Positions 15,870 to 24,853 of a DNA stretch of 64,000 bases are shown here, in pieces. A model generated the notes under the pieces. It saw only the letters and a list, made by a program, of their open reading frames with translations, searched no databases and had not been told where the DNA came from. This DNA comes from Streptomyces sp. LUP30 (GTDB lineage Bacteria > Actinomycetota > Actinomycetes > Streptomycetales > Streptomycetaceae), in NCBI RefSeq assembly GCF_001746365.1, contig NZ_MJAJ01000031.1:1-64000 (forward strand). The letters run 5' to 3'. Position numbers and translations under genes: made by a program. The first letter of the stretch is position 1; each line of letters starts with the position of its first letter.

Positions 15870-16148
15870 GTGATCGTACGGATCATGGGAGAGGGCCAGT
15901 GGAAGCTGGCCGACTCCCGCTTCGTCGAACTGAACAAGCTGGACGACGAGCTGCTCGCGGAGATGGAGAGCGGCGACGAGGCCGGTTTCCACCGCACTCT
16001 CGGCGCCCTCCTGGACGCCGTCCGCCGTCTCGGCGACCCCCTTCCGGACGACGCCCTGGAACCCTCCGAACTCATTCTCCCGTCCCCGGACGCGAGCCTG
16101 GAGGAGGTCCGGGAGATGCTGAGCGACGACGGCCTGATCCCCGGATGA
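15870..16148 (+). CDS. pspAA: PspA-associated protein PspAA
   Basis: A 92-residue acidic protein beginning MIVRIMGEGQWKL, with LNKLDDELLAEMESGDEAGFHRTLGALLDAV and a final DASLEEVREMLSDDGLIPG, as in PspAA partners found directly after pspA in Actinobacteria. The start is a GTG with GAGGAGG upstream. Its role beyond association with PspA is not established as far as I know. It precedes a two-component system that could respond to envelope stress, although a ~100-bp gap suggests a separate promoter for that pair. Confidence 0.85.
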   Translation: MIVRIMGEGQWKLADSRFVELNKLDDELLAEMESGDEAGFHRTLGALLDAVRRLGDPLPDDALEPSELILPSPDASLEEVREMLSDDGLIPG

Positions 16149-16252
16149 GCGGGCCGCCCGGGGCGGCCCGCTGAGGCGGAGCGTGGCCTCGGGGTCGCCG
16201 CCGCCCCCGGCCACGGCAAGGAAAGCGACGGAAACTGAAAAGTGACCCTTCG

Positions 16253-17491
16253 GTGACTCCCCTCGCCCGGGCCCAGCGCCAGCTGAAGGCCCACCCGCTG
16301 GCACTGGACGCCTCCCTCGCGGCAGGCGTGCTGCTGTGCATGCTCGCGGGCTCCTTCGTCGACCCGCACGGGGAGCAGGGCGTCAGCTGGAGCATCCGCA
16401 GCCCCGACCCGCTGAGCCTGCTGCTGATCACCCTCAGCGCCGTCGCCCTCGTCTTCCGCCGCAGCGCCGCCATGACGGTCCTCGCCCTCACCGGTGCCGC
16501 CTCCGTGACCGAGTCCGTCACCGGCGACCCCCGCGCACCCGTCGCCATGTCCGCCGTCGTCGCCCTGTTCACCGTCGCGGCCGCCACCGACCGCCCCACC
16601 ACCGTGCGCGCCGGCCTGCTCACCATGACGGTGCTCACCGGCGCGGCCATGATCGCCGGGCCGCTGCCCTGGTACGCGCAGGAAAACCTCGGCATCCTCG
16701 CCTGGACCGGCATCGGCGCCACCGCCGGGGACGCCGTGCGCAGCCGCCGGGCCGCCGTCCGGGCCATCCGGGAACGCGCCGAGCGCGCGGAACGCACCCG
16801 CGAGGAGGAGGCGCGCCGCAGGGTCGCCGAGGAGCGCCTGCGCATCGCCCGCGACCTGCACGACGTCGTCGCCCACCACATCGCCCTGGTCAACGTCCAG
16901 GCCGGAGTCGCCGCACACGTCATGGACAAGCGGCCCGACCAGGCCAAGGAGGCCCTCGCACACGTCCGCGAGGCCAGCCGCTCCGCGCTCAACGAACTGC
17001 GCGCCACCGTCGGCCTGCTGCGCCAGTCCGGCGACCCCGAGGCCCCCACCGAGCCCGCCCCCGGCCTGGACCGCCTCGACGAGCTCGTCGGCACCTTCCG
17101 CAGCGCCGGCCTCCGGGTCGAGGTGGCCCGCACCGACCAGGGCACCGAACTCCCCGCCGCCGTCGGACTGGCCGCCTACCGGGTCGTCCAGGAGGCCCTC
17201 ACCAACGTCCAGAAACACGCGGGCCTCGAGGCGAAGGCCGAGGTCAGCGTCGTGCGCGTCGGTCCGAACATCGAGGTCACGGTCCTGGACGACGGGCGGT
17301 CGGCCGACGAGGAGAGCCCGCCGACCGGCGGCGGCCACGGCCTGCTCGGCATGCGCGAACGCGTCACCGCCCTGCGCGGCACCCTCACCACCGGTCCGCG
17401 CTACGGGGGCGGTTTCCGCGTCCACGCCATCCTGCCGGTCAAGACCCGCGCCCGTACCGCGGCGCACAGCACCGCAGAGGATCTCGTATGA
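16253..17491 (+). CDS. DesK/NarL-type sensor histidine kinase
   Basis: A 412-residue membrane sensor kinase. About five hydrophobic segments occupy residues 15-165; a short coiled coil (RERAERAERTREEEARR) leads into a HisKA_3 dimerisation domain with the phosphorylated His in RIARDLHDVVAHHIALV (about residue 204). The ATPase has an N box EALTNVQKHA and G box GGGHGLLGMRERV. The GTG at 16253 is used because the GTG at 16242 runs into a stop. The final ATGA overlap with the response regulator gene makes them a coupled pair. The signal is unknown; pspA-pspAA upstream suggests membrane state. Confidence 0.9.
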   Translation: MTPLARAQRQLKAHPLALDASLAAGVLLCMLAGSFVDPHGEQGVSWSIRSPDPLSLLLITLSAVALVFRRSAAMTVLALTGAASVTESVTGDPRAPVAMSAVVALFTVAAATDRPTTVRAGLLTMTVLTGAAMIAGPLPWYAQENLGILAWTGIGATAGDAVRSRRAAVRAIRERAERAERTREEEARRRVAEERLRIARDLHDVVAHHIALVNVQAGVAAHVMDKRPDQAKEALAHVREASRSALNELRATVGLLRQSGDPEAPTEPAPGLDRLDELVGTFRSAGLRVEVARTDQGTELPAAVGLAAYRVVQEALTNVQKHAGLEAKAEVSVVRVGPNIEVTVLDDGRSADEESPPTGGGHGLLGMRERVTALRGTLTTGPRYGGGFRVHAILPVKTRARTAAHSTAEDLV

Positions 17492-18171
17492 CCATCCGCG
17501 TCCTGCTCGCCGACGACCAGGCGCTGTTGCGCAGCGCGTTCCGCGTGCTCGTCGACTCCGAGCCCGACATGCAGGTGGTCGGCGAGGCGTCCGACGGCGC
17601 GGAGGCGGTCGCGCTGGCGAGGCGGGAGCGCGCCGACGTCGTCCTGATGGACATCCGCATGCCCGGCACGGACGGACTCGCCGCGACCCGACTGATCAGC
17701 GCCGATCCCTCCCTCGCCCATGTACGGGTGGTCATCCTGACGACCTTCGAGGTCGACGACTACGTCGTGCAGTCGCTGCGGGCCGGCGCCTCCGGCTTCC
17801 TCGGCAAGGGCAGCGAGCCGGAGGAGCTGCTCAGCGCGATCAGGATCGCCGCGGGCGGCGAGGCGCTCCTCTCGCCCACCGCCACCAAGGGCCTCATCGC
17901 CCGCTTCCTCGCCCAGGGCGGCGCGGCGGACGACGACCACGACCCCGCCCGCTCCGCCCGGCTGGGCGCGCTGACCGTGCGCGAGCGCGAGGTTCTCGTA
18001 CAGGTCGCCGGCGGCCACTCCAACGACGAGATCGCCGAGCGCCTGGAAGTAAGCCCGCTCACCGTGAAGACGCACGTCAACCGGGCCATGGCCAAGCTGG
18101 GCGCCCGCGACCGGGCCCAGCTCGTGGTGATCGCCTACGAGTCGGGTCTGGTGCGCCCGAGGGCGGACTGA
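17488..18171 (+). CDS. NarL/FixJ-family response regulator
   Basis: A 227-residue DNA-binding regulator partnering the kinase at 16253-17491. The receiver domain has the acidic pair LLADDQ, the phosphorylated Asp in VVLMDIRMPGTDG, the switch Thr in VVILTTFE and Lys in FLGKGS. The C-terminal LuxR-type helix-turn-helix is LTVREREVLVQVAGGHSNDEIAERL...SPLTVKTHVNRAMAKL. ATG at 17488 overlaps the kinase TGA, so translation is coupled. The target genes are not visible from the sequence. Confidence 0.93.
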   Translation: MTIRVLLADDQALLRSAFRVLVDSEPDMQVVGEASDGAEAVALARRERADVVLMDIRMPGTDGLAATRLISADPSLAHVRVVILTTFEVDDYVVQSLRAGASGFLGKGSEPEELLSAIRIAAGGEALLSPTATKGLIARFLAQGGAADDDHDPARSARLGALTVREREVLVQVAGGHSNDEIAERLEVSPLTVKTHVNRAMAKLGARDRAQLVVIAYESGLVRPRAD

Positions 18172-18250
18172 GGACGGCGCATGGCCCGGCCGGGCCCGGC
18201 ATACCTATGCTGGGCGCCTGAACTGCTCTGCGGGGGAGAGGATCGGAGCG

Positions 18251-20497
18251 GTGTCGCTGCACAAGGACGACCCGAAGACACTCGGCGGGTACCGGATCGT
18301 CGACCGGCTCGGGGCCGGCGGGATGGGCGTCGTCTACCGCGGCCGTTCCCGCTCGGGGCGTGAGGTCGCCGTCAAGGTCGTGCACGCGCAGTACGCCGAG
18401 GACCCGGTCTTCCGTACCCGCTTCCGCCATGAGATCGAGGCGGTCCGCAAGGTCAGCGGCGCCTTCACCGCCCCGGTCGTGGACGCCGACCCGGAGGCCC
18501 TCCGGCCCTGGATGGCCACCCAGTACGTGTCGGGTCCCACCCTCGCCGCCCGCATCCGCGAGCACGGGCCCCTGCGCGGCAGGGAACTGCGCCGGCTCGC
18601 CCTGGGCCTGGTGGAGGCACTGCGGGAGATCCACCGGGCCGGGGTCGTCCACCGCGACCTCAAGCCCGGGAACGTCCTGATGGCCGGGGACGGCCCCCGT
18701 GTCATCGACTTCGGGATCTCCCGGGCGGCGGAGAACCAGACGCTCACCGAGACCGGCAAGATGATCGGCACCCCGCCGTTCATGTCGCCGGAGCAGTTCA
18801 CGGACGCCCGCTCGGTCGGCCCCGCCTCGGACGTGTTCTCCCTGGGCGCGCTGCTGGTGTTCGCCGCGACCGGGCACGGCCCCTTCGACGCGGACAGCCC
18901 GTATCTGACGGCGTGGCGGGTGCTGCAGGAGGAACCGAAAGTGGAGGCGGTGGCCGAGCCGCTGCGCGTGGTCCTGACCCGCTGTCTGGCCAAGGAAGCC
19001 GGGTCCCGGCCCGGCCTCGAGGAACTGGCCGAGGCGTTCGCCCAGGTGCTGCCCGAGCCCGCGGCGGGAGACATGGAGACGGTGACCCTGCGTCTGCCGG
19101 CGCCGCCCGAGGCGGGCGAGGAAGCCGGCCCGCCCGCCGCCGCACCGCGTCGCGGCCGCCGCTCCCGGCTGCGCCGCCGGCCGGTGCTGGCCGGGACGGC
19201 GGGCGTCCTGGCCCTGGCGCTCACCGGCTACCTGCTGCTCGACCTCGATCCCTTCGGGAGGTCCGGGCAGTCGGACGGCGCCGGTTCCGGCGCCGCCGGC
19301 GGGTCGGTCAGCTGGGACCCCCTGCCGGCCGGCTGGAAGCCCTGGCGGACCTCGGTGTACGCCGCCGCCGCGAGCGGGGTGACGAAACCGCTGGGCGGCG
19401 GGGCCCCCCAGGGCTACTCCCTGTCCTGCGCGACCGGCCAGGGCGCCCTGTACTGCGCCGGGGACGGCACCCTCCCGGTCCGCGTCGACGGTGCGACCGG
19501 CCGGCTCGTCTGGCGGGCGGAATCCCTGTCGCCCGGCCTGCCGCAGACGCGGTACAACGGCAGGATCATCGGGGTGCGCGACGGTGTGCTGCTGGTCCTG
19601 GAGGTCGTGACGAACAAGGCGGGCAACGACGACGCCACCACCGTCGTCGCCCTCGACCCGGCCACCGGCAGGCCGCTCTGGTCGCGCACGCTGAACCGGT
19701 CCGCGTCCACCGCCGTCGAGGCGGGCGTCTCCGGCGATCTGCTGCTGACCTCGGCCGGTCGCCGCATGACCGCCCGCGAACTGCTGGGCGGCGCCGAGCG
19801 CTGGACGGCCACCCTTCCCGCCGGGCCCACCTACTCCTGTGAGTTCCACGACGTCGACGGCGTTCCGTACGCCGGCTGCCTCGACGCGGGCACACCGACG
19901 CGCACCGTGTACTACGCCGTGGATCGCGCCGACGGCTCGACCCGCAAGGTGAGCGTGCCGGACGGCGACGTCGAATACGTCGGCGCGGTCGGCGGCGATC
20001 TGGTCTTCGTGGCGCAGGTCCGGCGCGACCAGCGGAGCTTCGACGACTCGGCGTACGACGAGGTCCTGCTGATCGACCCGGACACCGGCGTCGTACGGAA
20101 GAAGAAGCTGCCGGGCAGCCCGCGCGGCCAGGCGGCGCTGGTGGGCGGAGTGCTCTGCTTCGCCAACTCCAGGGGACAGCTGGTCGCCCACTCGCCCGAG
20201 ACGGGCGGGCGGCTGTGGCAGACCGCGACGACCCTGCAGCAGCCCGGCACGCCCTTCGCCGACGGGAAGGGACAGGCGGTGTTCGCGGCCAGCGCCTCCG
20301 GACGGGTCGCCGCCGTCGGCATCCGGACGGGGCGCCTGCTGTGGGAGTCCACCGCGAGGGCCGACCGCGTCGTCGGGTCCGCGTATGCCGCGGCGCGCGT
20401 GTTCCTCGACGGGGGCGCCCTGGTGGTGCTCACCCCCGACGGGACCGTCTTCTCGCTGGACCCGAACCACCCCGACCGGGAACCGCAGTCGGGGTGA
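18251..20497 (+). CDS. Transmembrane Ser/Thr protein kinase with PQQ-type beta-propeller ectodomain
   Basis: A 748-residue receptor kinase. Residues ~10-275 are a Hanks kinase: glycine loop GAGGMGVVYRG, VAVKVV lysine, catalytic HRDLKPGNVL, DFGIS and activation-segment end GTPPFMSPEQF. A juxtamembrane Pro/Ala region leads to one membrane helix (about residues 312-335). The extracytoplasmic part has repeated blade-like units, each ending in a GRLVW, GRPLWSRT, GGRLWQT or GRLLWEST motif, typical of PQQ-like (YWTD-style) propellers. Such domains may sense a ligand; none can be named. The start is a GTG at 18251 with GGAG close upstream. It stands alone, convergent with nadA. Confidence 0.9.
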   Translation: MSLHKDDPKTLGGYRIVDRLGAGGMGVVYRGRSRSGREVAVKVVHAQYAEDPVFRTRFRHEIEAVRKVSGAFTAPVVDADPEALRPWMATQYVSGPTLAARIREHGPLRGRELRRLALGLVEALREIHRAGVVHRDLKPGNVLMAGDGPRVIDFGISRAAENQTLTETGKMIGTPPFMSPEQFTDARSVGPASDVFSLGALLVFAATGHGPFDADSPYLTAWRVLQEEPKVEAVAEPLRVVLTRCLAKEAGSRPGLEELAEAFAQVLPEPAAGDMETVTLRLPAPPEAGEEAGPPAAAPRRGRRSRLRRRPVLAGTAGVLALALTGYLLLDLDPFGRSGQSDGAGSGAAGGSVSWDPLPAGWKPWRTSVYAAAASGVTKPLGGGAPQGYSLSCATGQGALYCAGDGTLPVRVDGATGRLVWRAESLSPGLPQTRYNGRIIGVRDGVLLVLEVVTNKAGNDDATTVVALDPATGRPLWSRTLNRSASTAVEAGVSGDLLLTSAGRRMTARELLGGAERWTATLPAGPTYSCEFHDVDGVPYAGCLDAGTPTRTVYYAVDRADGSTRKVSVPDGDVEYVGAVGGDLVFVAQVRRDQRSFDDSAYDEVLLIDPDTGVVRKKKLPGSPRGQAALVGGVLCFANSRGQLVAHSPETGGRLWQTATTLQQPGTPFADGKGQAVFAASASGRVAAVGIRTGRLLWESTARADRVVGSAYAAARVFLDGGALVVLTPDGTVFSLDPNHPDREPQSG

Positions 20498-20519
20498 TCG
20501 GGAGCCGGCGGCGGTCCTG

Positions 20520-21716
20520 CTACGGCAGCGCCAGCATGCGCTCCAGCGCCAGCTTGGCGAACGCCTCGGTCTCCTCGTCGACCTCGATGCGGTTGACCAG
20601 CTTGCCCTCGGCGAGGGACTCCAGGGTCCACACCAGGTGCGGGAGGTCGATGCGGTTCATGGTCGAGCAGAAGCAGACCGTCTTGTCGAGGAAGACGATC
20701 TCCTTGCCCTCGGGCGCGAAACGGTTCGCCAGCCGGCGGACCAGGTTCAGCTCGGTCCCGATGGCCCACTTGGAGCCGGCCGGGGCCGCCTCCAGCGCCT
20801 TGATGATGTACTCGGTCGAGCCGACGTAGTCCGCCGCGGCCACGACCTCGTGCCGGCACTCCGGGTGCACGAGCACGTTCACGCCGGGGATCCGGGCGCG
20901 GACGTCCTCGACCGACTCCAGGCTGAAGCGGCCGTGCACCGAGCAGTGGCCCCGCCACAGGATCATCTTCGCGTCGCGCAGCTGCTCGACGGTCAGCCCG
21001 CCGTTCGGCTTGTGCGGGTTGTACAGGACGCAGTCCTCCAGGGACATGCCCAGGTCGCGGACGGCGGTGTTGCGGCCGAGGTGCTGGTCCGGCAGGAAGA
21101 GCACCTTCGCCGTGGAGGGCTCACCCTGCTCGAACGCCCACTCCAGCGCCCGCTGGGCGTTGGACGAGGTGCAGATCGTGCCCCCGTGCCTGCCTGTGAA
21201 CGCCTTGATGTCCGCGGACGAGTTCATGTAGGAGACGGGCACGACCTGCTCGGCTATGCCGGCCTCGGTCAGCACGTCCCAGCACTCGGCGACCTGCTCG
21301 GCGGTGGCCATGTCGGCCATCGAGCAGCCGGCGGCGAGGTCGGGCAGGACCACCTTCTGGTCGTCCGACGTCAGGATGTCGGCGGACTCGGCCATGAAGT
21401 GCACACCGCAGAAGACGATGTACTCGGCCTCCGGGCGGGCGGCCGCGTCCCGGGCCAGCTTGAAGGAGTCGCCCGTGACGTCGGCGAACTGGATGACCTC
21501 GTCGCGCTGGTAGTGGTGGCCGAGCACGAAGACCTTGTCACCGAGCTTCGCCTTGGCGGCGCGGGCGCGCTCGACCAGGTCCGGGTCGGAGGGCGAGGGC
21601 AGGTCGCCGGGGCACTCGACGCCCCGCTCGCTCCTCGGGTCGGCCTCACGGCCGAGCAGCAACAGGGCGAGCGGAGTCGGCTGTACGTCGAGCTCCGTGG
21701 TCTGGGCGGTGGTCAC
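20520..21716 (-). CDS. nadA: Quinolinate synthase
   Basis: A 398-residue [4Fe-4S] enzyme that condenses iminoaspartate with dihydroxyacetone phosphate to quinolinate in de novo NAD synthesis. LGHHYQRDEVIQFADVTGDS, VFCGVHFMAE, MNSSADIKAF, NPHKPNGGL, VLVHPECRHEVV and KTVCFCSTMNR are family segments and supply the three cluster cysteines. The GTG at 21716 is preferred because AGAAAGG lies about 9 nt upstream; an in-frame GTG at 21725 abuts that ribosome site. nadB and nadC are not adjacent. It is divergent from an Fe-S carrier gene, sharing a 250-bp region with repeated palindromes. Confidence 0.94.
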   Translation of the reverse strand: MTTAQTTELDVQPTPLALLLLGREADPRSERGVECPGDLPSPSDPDLVERARAAKAKLGDKVFVLGHHYQRDEVIQFADVTGDSFKLARDAAARPEAEYIVFCGVHFMAESADILTSDDQKVVLPDLAAGCSMADMATAEQVAECWDVLTEAGIAEQVVPVSYMNSSADIKAFTGRHGGTICTSSNAQRALEWAFEQGEPSTAKVLFLPDQHLGRNTAVRDLGMSLEDCVLYNPHKPNGGLTVEQLRDAKMILWRGHCSVHGRFSLESVEDVRARIPGVNVLVHPECRHEVVAAADYVGSTEYIIKALEAAPAGSKWAIGTELNLVRRLANRFAPEGKEIVFLDKTVCFCSTMNRIDLPHLVWTLESLAEGKLVNRIEVDEETEAFAKLALERMLALP

Positions 21717-21738
21717 GACACGCACCCTTTCTACTTTT

Positions 21739-21809
21739 CGTCGAATTGACGTTATCTATCATAACCCGCTTCACGTCACTTTGACGATGGTCATAGCGTC
21801 GGTGTGACG
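21739..21809. promoter_or_regulatory. Three CGTC-N5-GACG palindromes plus GTTAT-N5-ATAAC between nadA and the Fe-S carrier gene
   Basis: Three 13-bp sites with the same architecture lie in 71 bp: CGTC-GAATT-GACG (21739-21751), CGTC-ACTTT-GACG (21774-21786) and CGTC-GGTGT-GACG (21797-21809). A further inverted repeat GTTAT-CTATC-ATAAC is at 21751-21765. All lie just upstream of the nadA start (21716), in the expected promoter zone, and about 160 bp from the divergent Fe-S carrier start. They look like repressor operators; the regulator is unknown to me and not encoded adjacently. Confidence 0.6.
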
Positions 21810-21969
21810 TGAATCCCCGTGAGGCGTTTTCGGCCCGCAACCGGGTGTGCGAGCATGAGAAGGGAACGACGAAGACGACGAAGGCAACAGCCCGGCCCGG
21901 AATGAATCCGCGGCCCCGTAGGTTGCAACCGTCGGCAAGCAGTCTCCGTACAACCCGGGAGAGATGTAG

Positions 21970-22326
21970 ATGTCCGTATCGGACGAGACCAGCACCGTCA
22001 CCGACGGCATCATCCTGTCCGACGCCGCCGCGGCGAAGGTCAAGGCCCTGCTCGACCAGGAAGGCCGCGACGACCTGGCCCTGCGTGTCGCCGTTCAGCC
22101 CGGCGGCTGCTCCGGCCTGCGCTACCAGCTCTTCTTCGACGAGCGGTCCCTCGACGGCGACGTCGTCAAGGACTTCGACGGCGTCAAGGTCGTCACCGAC
22201 CGCATGAGCGCCCCGTACCTGGGCGGCGCGTCGATCGACTTCGTCGACACGATCGAGAAGCAGGGCTTCACGATCGACAACCCGAACGCGACCGGCTCCT
22301 GCGCCTGCGGCGACTCCTTCAGCTAG
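21970..22326 (+). CDS. erpA: A-type iron-sulfur cluster carrier (HesB/IscA/ErpA family)
   Basis: A 118-residue A-type carrier with the three conserved cluster cysteines: Cys47 in GGCSGLRY and Cys111/Cys113 in SCACGDS. These proteins receive and deliver [2Fe-2S] or [4Fe-4S] clusters. The ATG at 21970 has GGGAGAG upstream. Divergent nadA encodes a [4Fe-4S] enzyme, so co-regulation would make sense. The erpA name is used as in other actinobacteria; distinction from iscA by sequence alone is weak. A strong terminator follows. Confidence 0.88.
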   Translation: MSVSDETSTVTDGIILSDAAAAKVKALLDQEGRDDLALRVAVQPGGCSGLRYQLFFDERSLDGDVVKDFDGVKVVTDRMSAPYLGGASIDFVDTIEKQGFTIDNPNATGSCACGDSFS

Positions 22327-22349
22327 GTCCGCCCGCACGGCCGAACGAC

Positions 22350-22390
22350 GCGAAGGCGGCGTCCCCCTCCGAGGGGGGCGCCGCCTTCGC
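22350..22390. terminator. Bidirectional hairpin terminator between convergent genes
   Basis: Two 20-nt arms (22350-22369 and 22371-22390) are complementary apart from one G-U wobble and flank a single base; in RNA a slightly larger loop would form. It lies 23 bp after the Fe-S carrier stop and 40 bp before the stop of the convergent gene, so it can serve both. There is no long T-tract, as usual in Streptomyces. Confidence 0.85.
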
Positions 22391-22429
22391 GTTCGCCGCG
22401 GCTGCCGGATCGTGGCCGCCGGGTCGTCG

Positions 22430-24370
22430 CTACTGGGCCTGCGGCAGCCGGGCCCCCGCCTTCTCCAGCGGGACGGCCCTGCCGTCCGAGCCGACCACCT
22501 TGCGGCTGCCCGGCGCCTCGTCCAGCTGCACCACCTGGTGGTACTCCTTGGCGATCATGATGCAGACCTTCTTCGGCCACGGCGTCTCCGTCACGGTGAC
22601 CTTCACCTCGCTGTCGGTCTCCACCGCCGTCGCCTTGTAGTCGGCGCAGACCCCGCCCGTGAAGCTCACGGTCAGCTCCCTGCCCTCCACGGCGTAGCCG
22701 TCCACGTGCACCTTCCGCTCACCGGACGTGCCGGACGTGCCGGACGGGACAGGGGTGGGCGTCGTCGCCGGCTTCAGATACGCGGGCTCGACGGCCGGCT
22801 GCGTCACCGTGTAGCCGGCCTCGGTCCCCGCCGCCTTCACCTCGAACAACCAGGACGGCACGAGCACCTGCCGTCCGCCGGAGGTGTGCGGGGCCAGCCC
22901 GAGCACCGCGTTCTCGACCGTCGCCGTCTGCCGTGCCGGGGCCGTCGACGCCTTGCACGGGCTCTCCAGCCGGTCCTTCAGCGGCACCGGACTGGCACAA
23001 CCGCCGATGCCCATCCGGTGACCGCCGCCGGGCGCGCCGTTCAGCGCGTCCAGCGCCTCCCGCGCGCTCAGCAGGGGGTACGTGGCGCCCTTGACCGGTG
23101 TCTCCAGCTGCCCGTTCCCGCCGACGACCTCGCCCTGAGCGCTGACGCTGATCCCGGTCGCCCAGCCGTAGGAGGGCAGACCGCCGATCACCGGCTCGGC
23201 GTTCACCACCCGCTGGGCGCCCATGACCTGACTCGCGTCCACCTTGGCGTCGTCCTGGCCCACCGCCTTGAGGATCGGCGCCGCGGCCTTCTTCGCGGCC
23301 GCCTCGCTCACCGGGGCGTCGACGGGGGCCCCGGACGTCCCGGTGCACTTGACGGCGCCGCCCGAGCAGTTGTCGGTGCCGGGCGCGTACCGGGTGAACG
23401 TCCACAGGCCCGGCGCCTGCCGGTTCACCCGCAGCACCGGACCCGATCCGTCGTTGCCGACGCCGACCTTCCAGGCCTCCCCGTCGACCACCGGCGTCCC
23501 CTGGACGCCCAGCGCCTTCGCCAGTCCGGCCACGTCCGCCTCGGCGACCTGACCCCGTGCCCAGTACACGGGCGCGGACCCGGGACCTGCGGGCAGCGTG
23601 CCGGCGGCCTTGTACGTCACCCCGTAGGGGTTCGGCTCACCGGGCGCGATACCGCTCGTCCCGCCCTCGGGGGCACCCGTACCCGTGGAGTAGCCGTCCA
23701 GTGCGAGGACGGCGGGAGTGCCGTCGCCGGAGGGCGCCCCGGCTCCGGAGCCGCCGCCGGAACCGCCGACGGCGCCGGAGGTGAGAAGGGCTCCGCCGCC
23801 GCCCACCAGCAGCACGGCGGCCGCGACGGAGGCGATGAGCACCGGCGAACGGCGGCGGGAGCCGTTGGAGGCCTCGCCGCCGGTCCCGTGAGCCACCACG
23901 GGCTCGTCGCCCTCCTCGTCGACGGGGACCCCGGTCTCACCGCCGGACGGCTCACGGCCGTCGGGGGCAGCCCCGGAAGCGGCCCCGGACACCGTCCGGG
24001 GGGCGGTCTCGGGGGCGGTCTCGGGGGTGGTCTCGGAGGCGGCGGCGGACGGCTCGGCGGCGGACTCGCGACGGGCGCCCCCTTCCGGAGCGTCCCGCTC
24101 CTCCGGCACCGCCGCCTTCGTGGGCTCCACAGCCGTCTCTTCGGCCGAAGCCTCCCCGGCGGTCGCCGCCCGGGCCGAAACCGGCCCGGCCGCTGTCACT
24201 GTTTCGGTCGCATGCTCTTCGGCCCTGGCCTGCTCGGCGTCGGCCTTCGTCTGCTCGGCGTCGGCCTTCGCCCGCCCGGCCGTCGTCTCCCCGGAACCTG
24301 TCGTCTCCTCGGAACCCGTCGTCTCCGGCTCGCGCGCGGCGTCGTCGTTCTCGGGTCGCTCGGTGTTCAC
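22430..24370 (-). CDS. Large membrane-anchored extracytoplasmic protein, function unknown
   Basis: A 646-residue protein. Residues 1-170 are low-complexity, Glu/Thr/Ala-rich and presumably cytoplasmic, with repeats such as TTGSEETTGSGETT and QTKADAEQ. One membrane helix (about 176-197, SPVLIASVAAAVLLVGGGG) follows, then a Gly/Ser linker and a ~430-residue extracytoplasmic region with several cysteines and segments such as WKVGVGNDGSGPVLRVNR and PLLSAREALDAL. The GTG at 24370 has AAGGAG 7 nt upstream; an ATG in the spacer is followed immediately by a stop. I recognise the layout from other streptomycetes but no function. It converges on the Fe-S carrier gene. Confidence 0.8.
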   Translation of the reverse strand: MNTERPENDDAAREPETTGSEETTGSGETTAGRAKADAEQTKADAEQARAEEHATETVTAAGPVSARAATAGEASAEETAVEPTKAAVPEERDAPEGGARRESAAEPSAAASETTPETAPETAPRTVSGAASGAAPDGREPSGGETGVPVDEEGDEPVVAHGTGGEASNGSRRRSPVLIASVAAAVLLVGGGGALLTSGAVGGSGGGSGAGAPSGDGTPAVLALDGYSTGTGAPEGGTSGIAPGEPNPYGVTYKAAGTLPAGPGSAPVYWARGQVAEADVAGLAKALGVQGTPVVDGEAWKVGVGNDGSGPVLRVNRQAPGLWTFTRYAPGTDNCSGGAVKCTGTSGAPVDAPVSEAAAKKAAAPILKAVGQDDAKVDASQVMGAQRVVNAEPVIGGLPSYGWATGISVSAQGEVVGGNGQLETPVKGATYPLLSAREALDALNGAPGGGHRMGIGGCASPVPLKDRLESPCKASTAPARQTATVENAVLGLAPHTSGGRQVLVPSWLFEVKAAGTEAGYTVTQPAVEPAYLKPATTPTPVPSGTSGTSGERKVHVDGYAVEGRELTVSFTGGVCADYKATAVETDSEVKVTVTETPWPKKVCIMIAKEYHQVVQLDEAPGSRKVVGSDGRAVPLEKAGARLPQAQ

Positions 24371-24514
24371 CGCATCGCTCCTTCGGCTGCCCTGCTGTCG
24401 TACCCCGCATCCCCTGGACGAGGGATGCCGATGGGACGCGGCGGGGGAGCGCACGGTTCCCTTCCGAGCGCCGTACGGGAGAAATGCCGGGCGGAAGCCG
24501 CTGGGGCGCCGTCC

Positions 24515-24724
24515 CTAGTTGCCGTAGTCGGGCATGGCCTCCAGCAGACGCGCCGACGTCGCGGGAACCTTCACGCCGTGGATGAGTGACGGGGAGACCG
24601 GACGGGAAAGGATCTTCTCAGGGGCCGCCCAGTGCGGAGCCATCCGAGCGCAGTCGCCGCGCAGCGACGCCAGGTCGCCGTCGAACTCGGCCGGCTGGGG
24701 GGCGTGGACCTCGAGGTTCGTCAT
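24515..24724 (-). CDS. Small protein of unknown function (69 aa)
   Basis: A 69-residue soluble protein (MTNLEVHAPQPAEFDGD at the start, LLEAMPDYGN at the end) with several Pro and acidic residues and no signal peptide. There is no ribosome site, but TACGGT lies 6 nt before the ATG, suggesting a leaderless transcript. Codon use fits the genome. It precedes the large anchored protein gene on the same strand by ~145 bp and is divergent from the PfkB kinase gene. I do not recognise it. Confidence 0.65.
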   Translation of the reverse strand: MTNLEVHAPQPAEFDGDLASLRGDCARMAPHWAAPEKILSRPVSPSLIHGVKVPATSARLLEAMPDYGN

Positions 24725-24730
24725 AACCGA

Positions 24731-24736
24731 ACCGTA
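24731..24736 (-). promoter_or_regulatory. Probable -10 box of the leaderless 69-aa gene
   Basis: TACGGT on the minus strand ends 6 nt before the ATG at 24724. About 30 bp further upstream an inverted repeat CTAC-TATCGG-GTAG (24763-24776) sits where a regulator could affect this promoter or the divergent kinase promoter. Both assignments are inferred from spacing alone. Confidence 0.45.
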
Positions 24737-24853
24737 TGCACGCTCAGCCTGCGAAGAAAGATCTACTATCGGGTAGTTTCGTCTGCTTCAGTGGCGCGGT
24801 TGGACCGGGTAGCGTGAACTGTCAATCCCCCTCCCCACAGGAGAGTCCACGCC

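Noticed and set aside
18077..20470. A 797-codon minus-strand frame opposite the Ser/Thr kinase
   Set aside because: Composition is typical of high-GC antisense frames and the opposite strand encodes a complete kinase.
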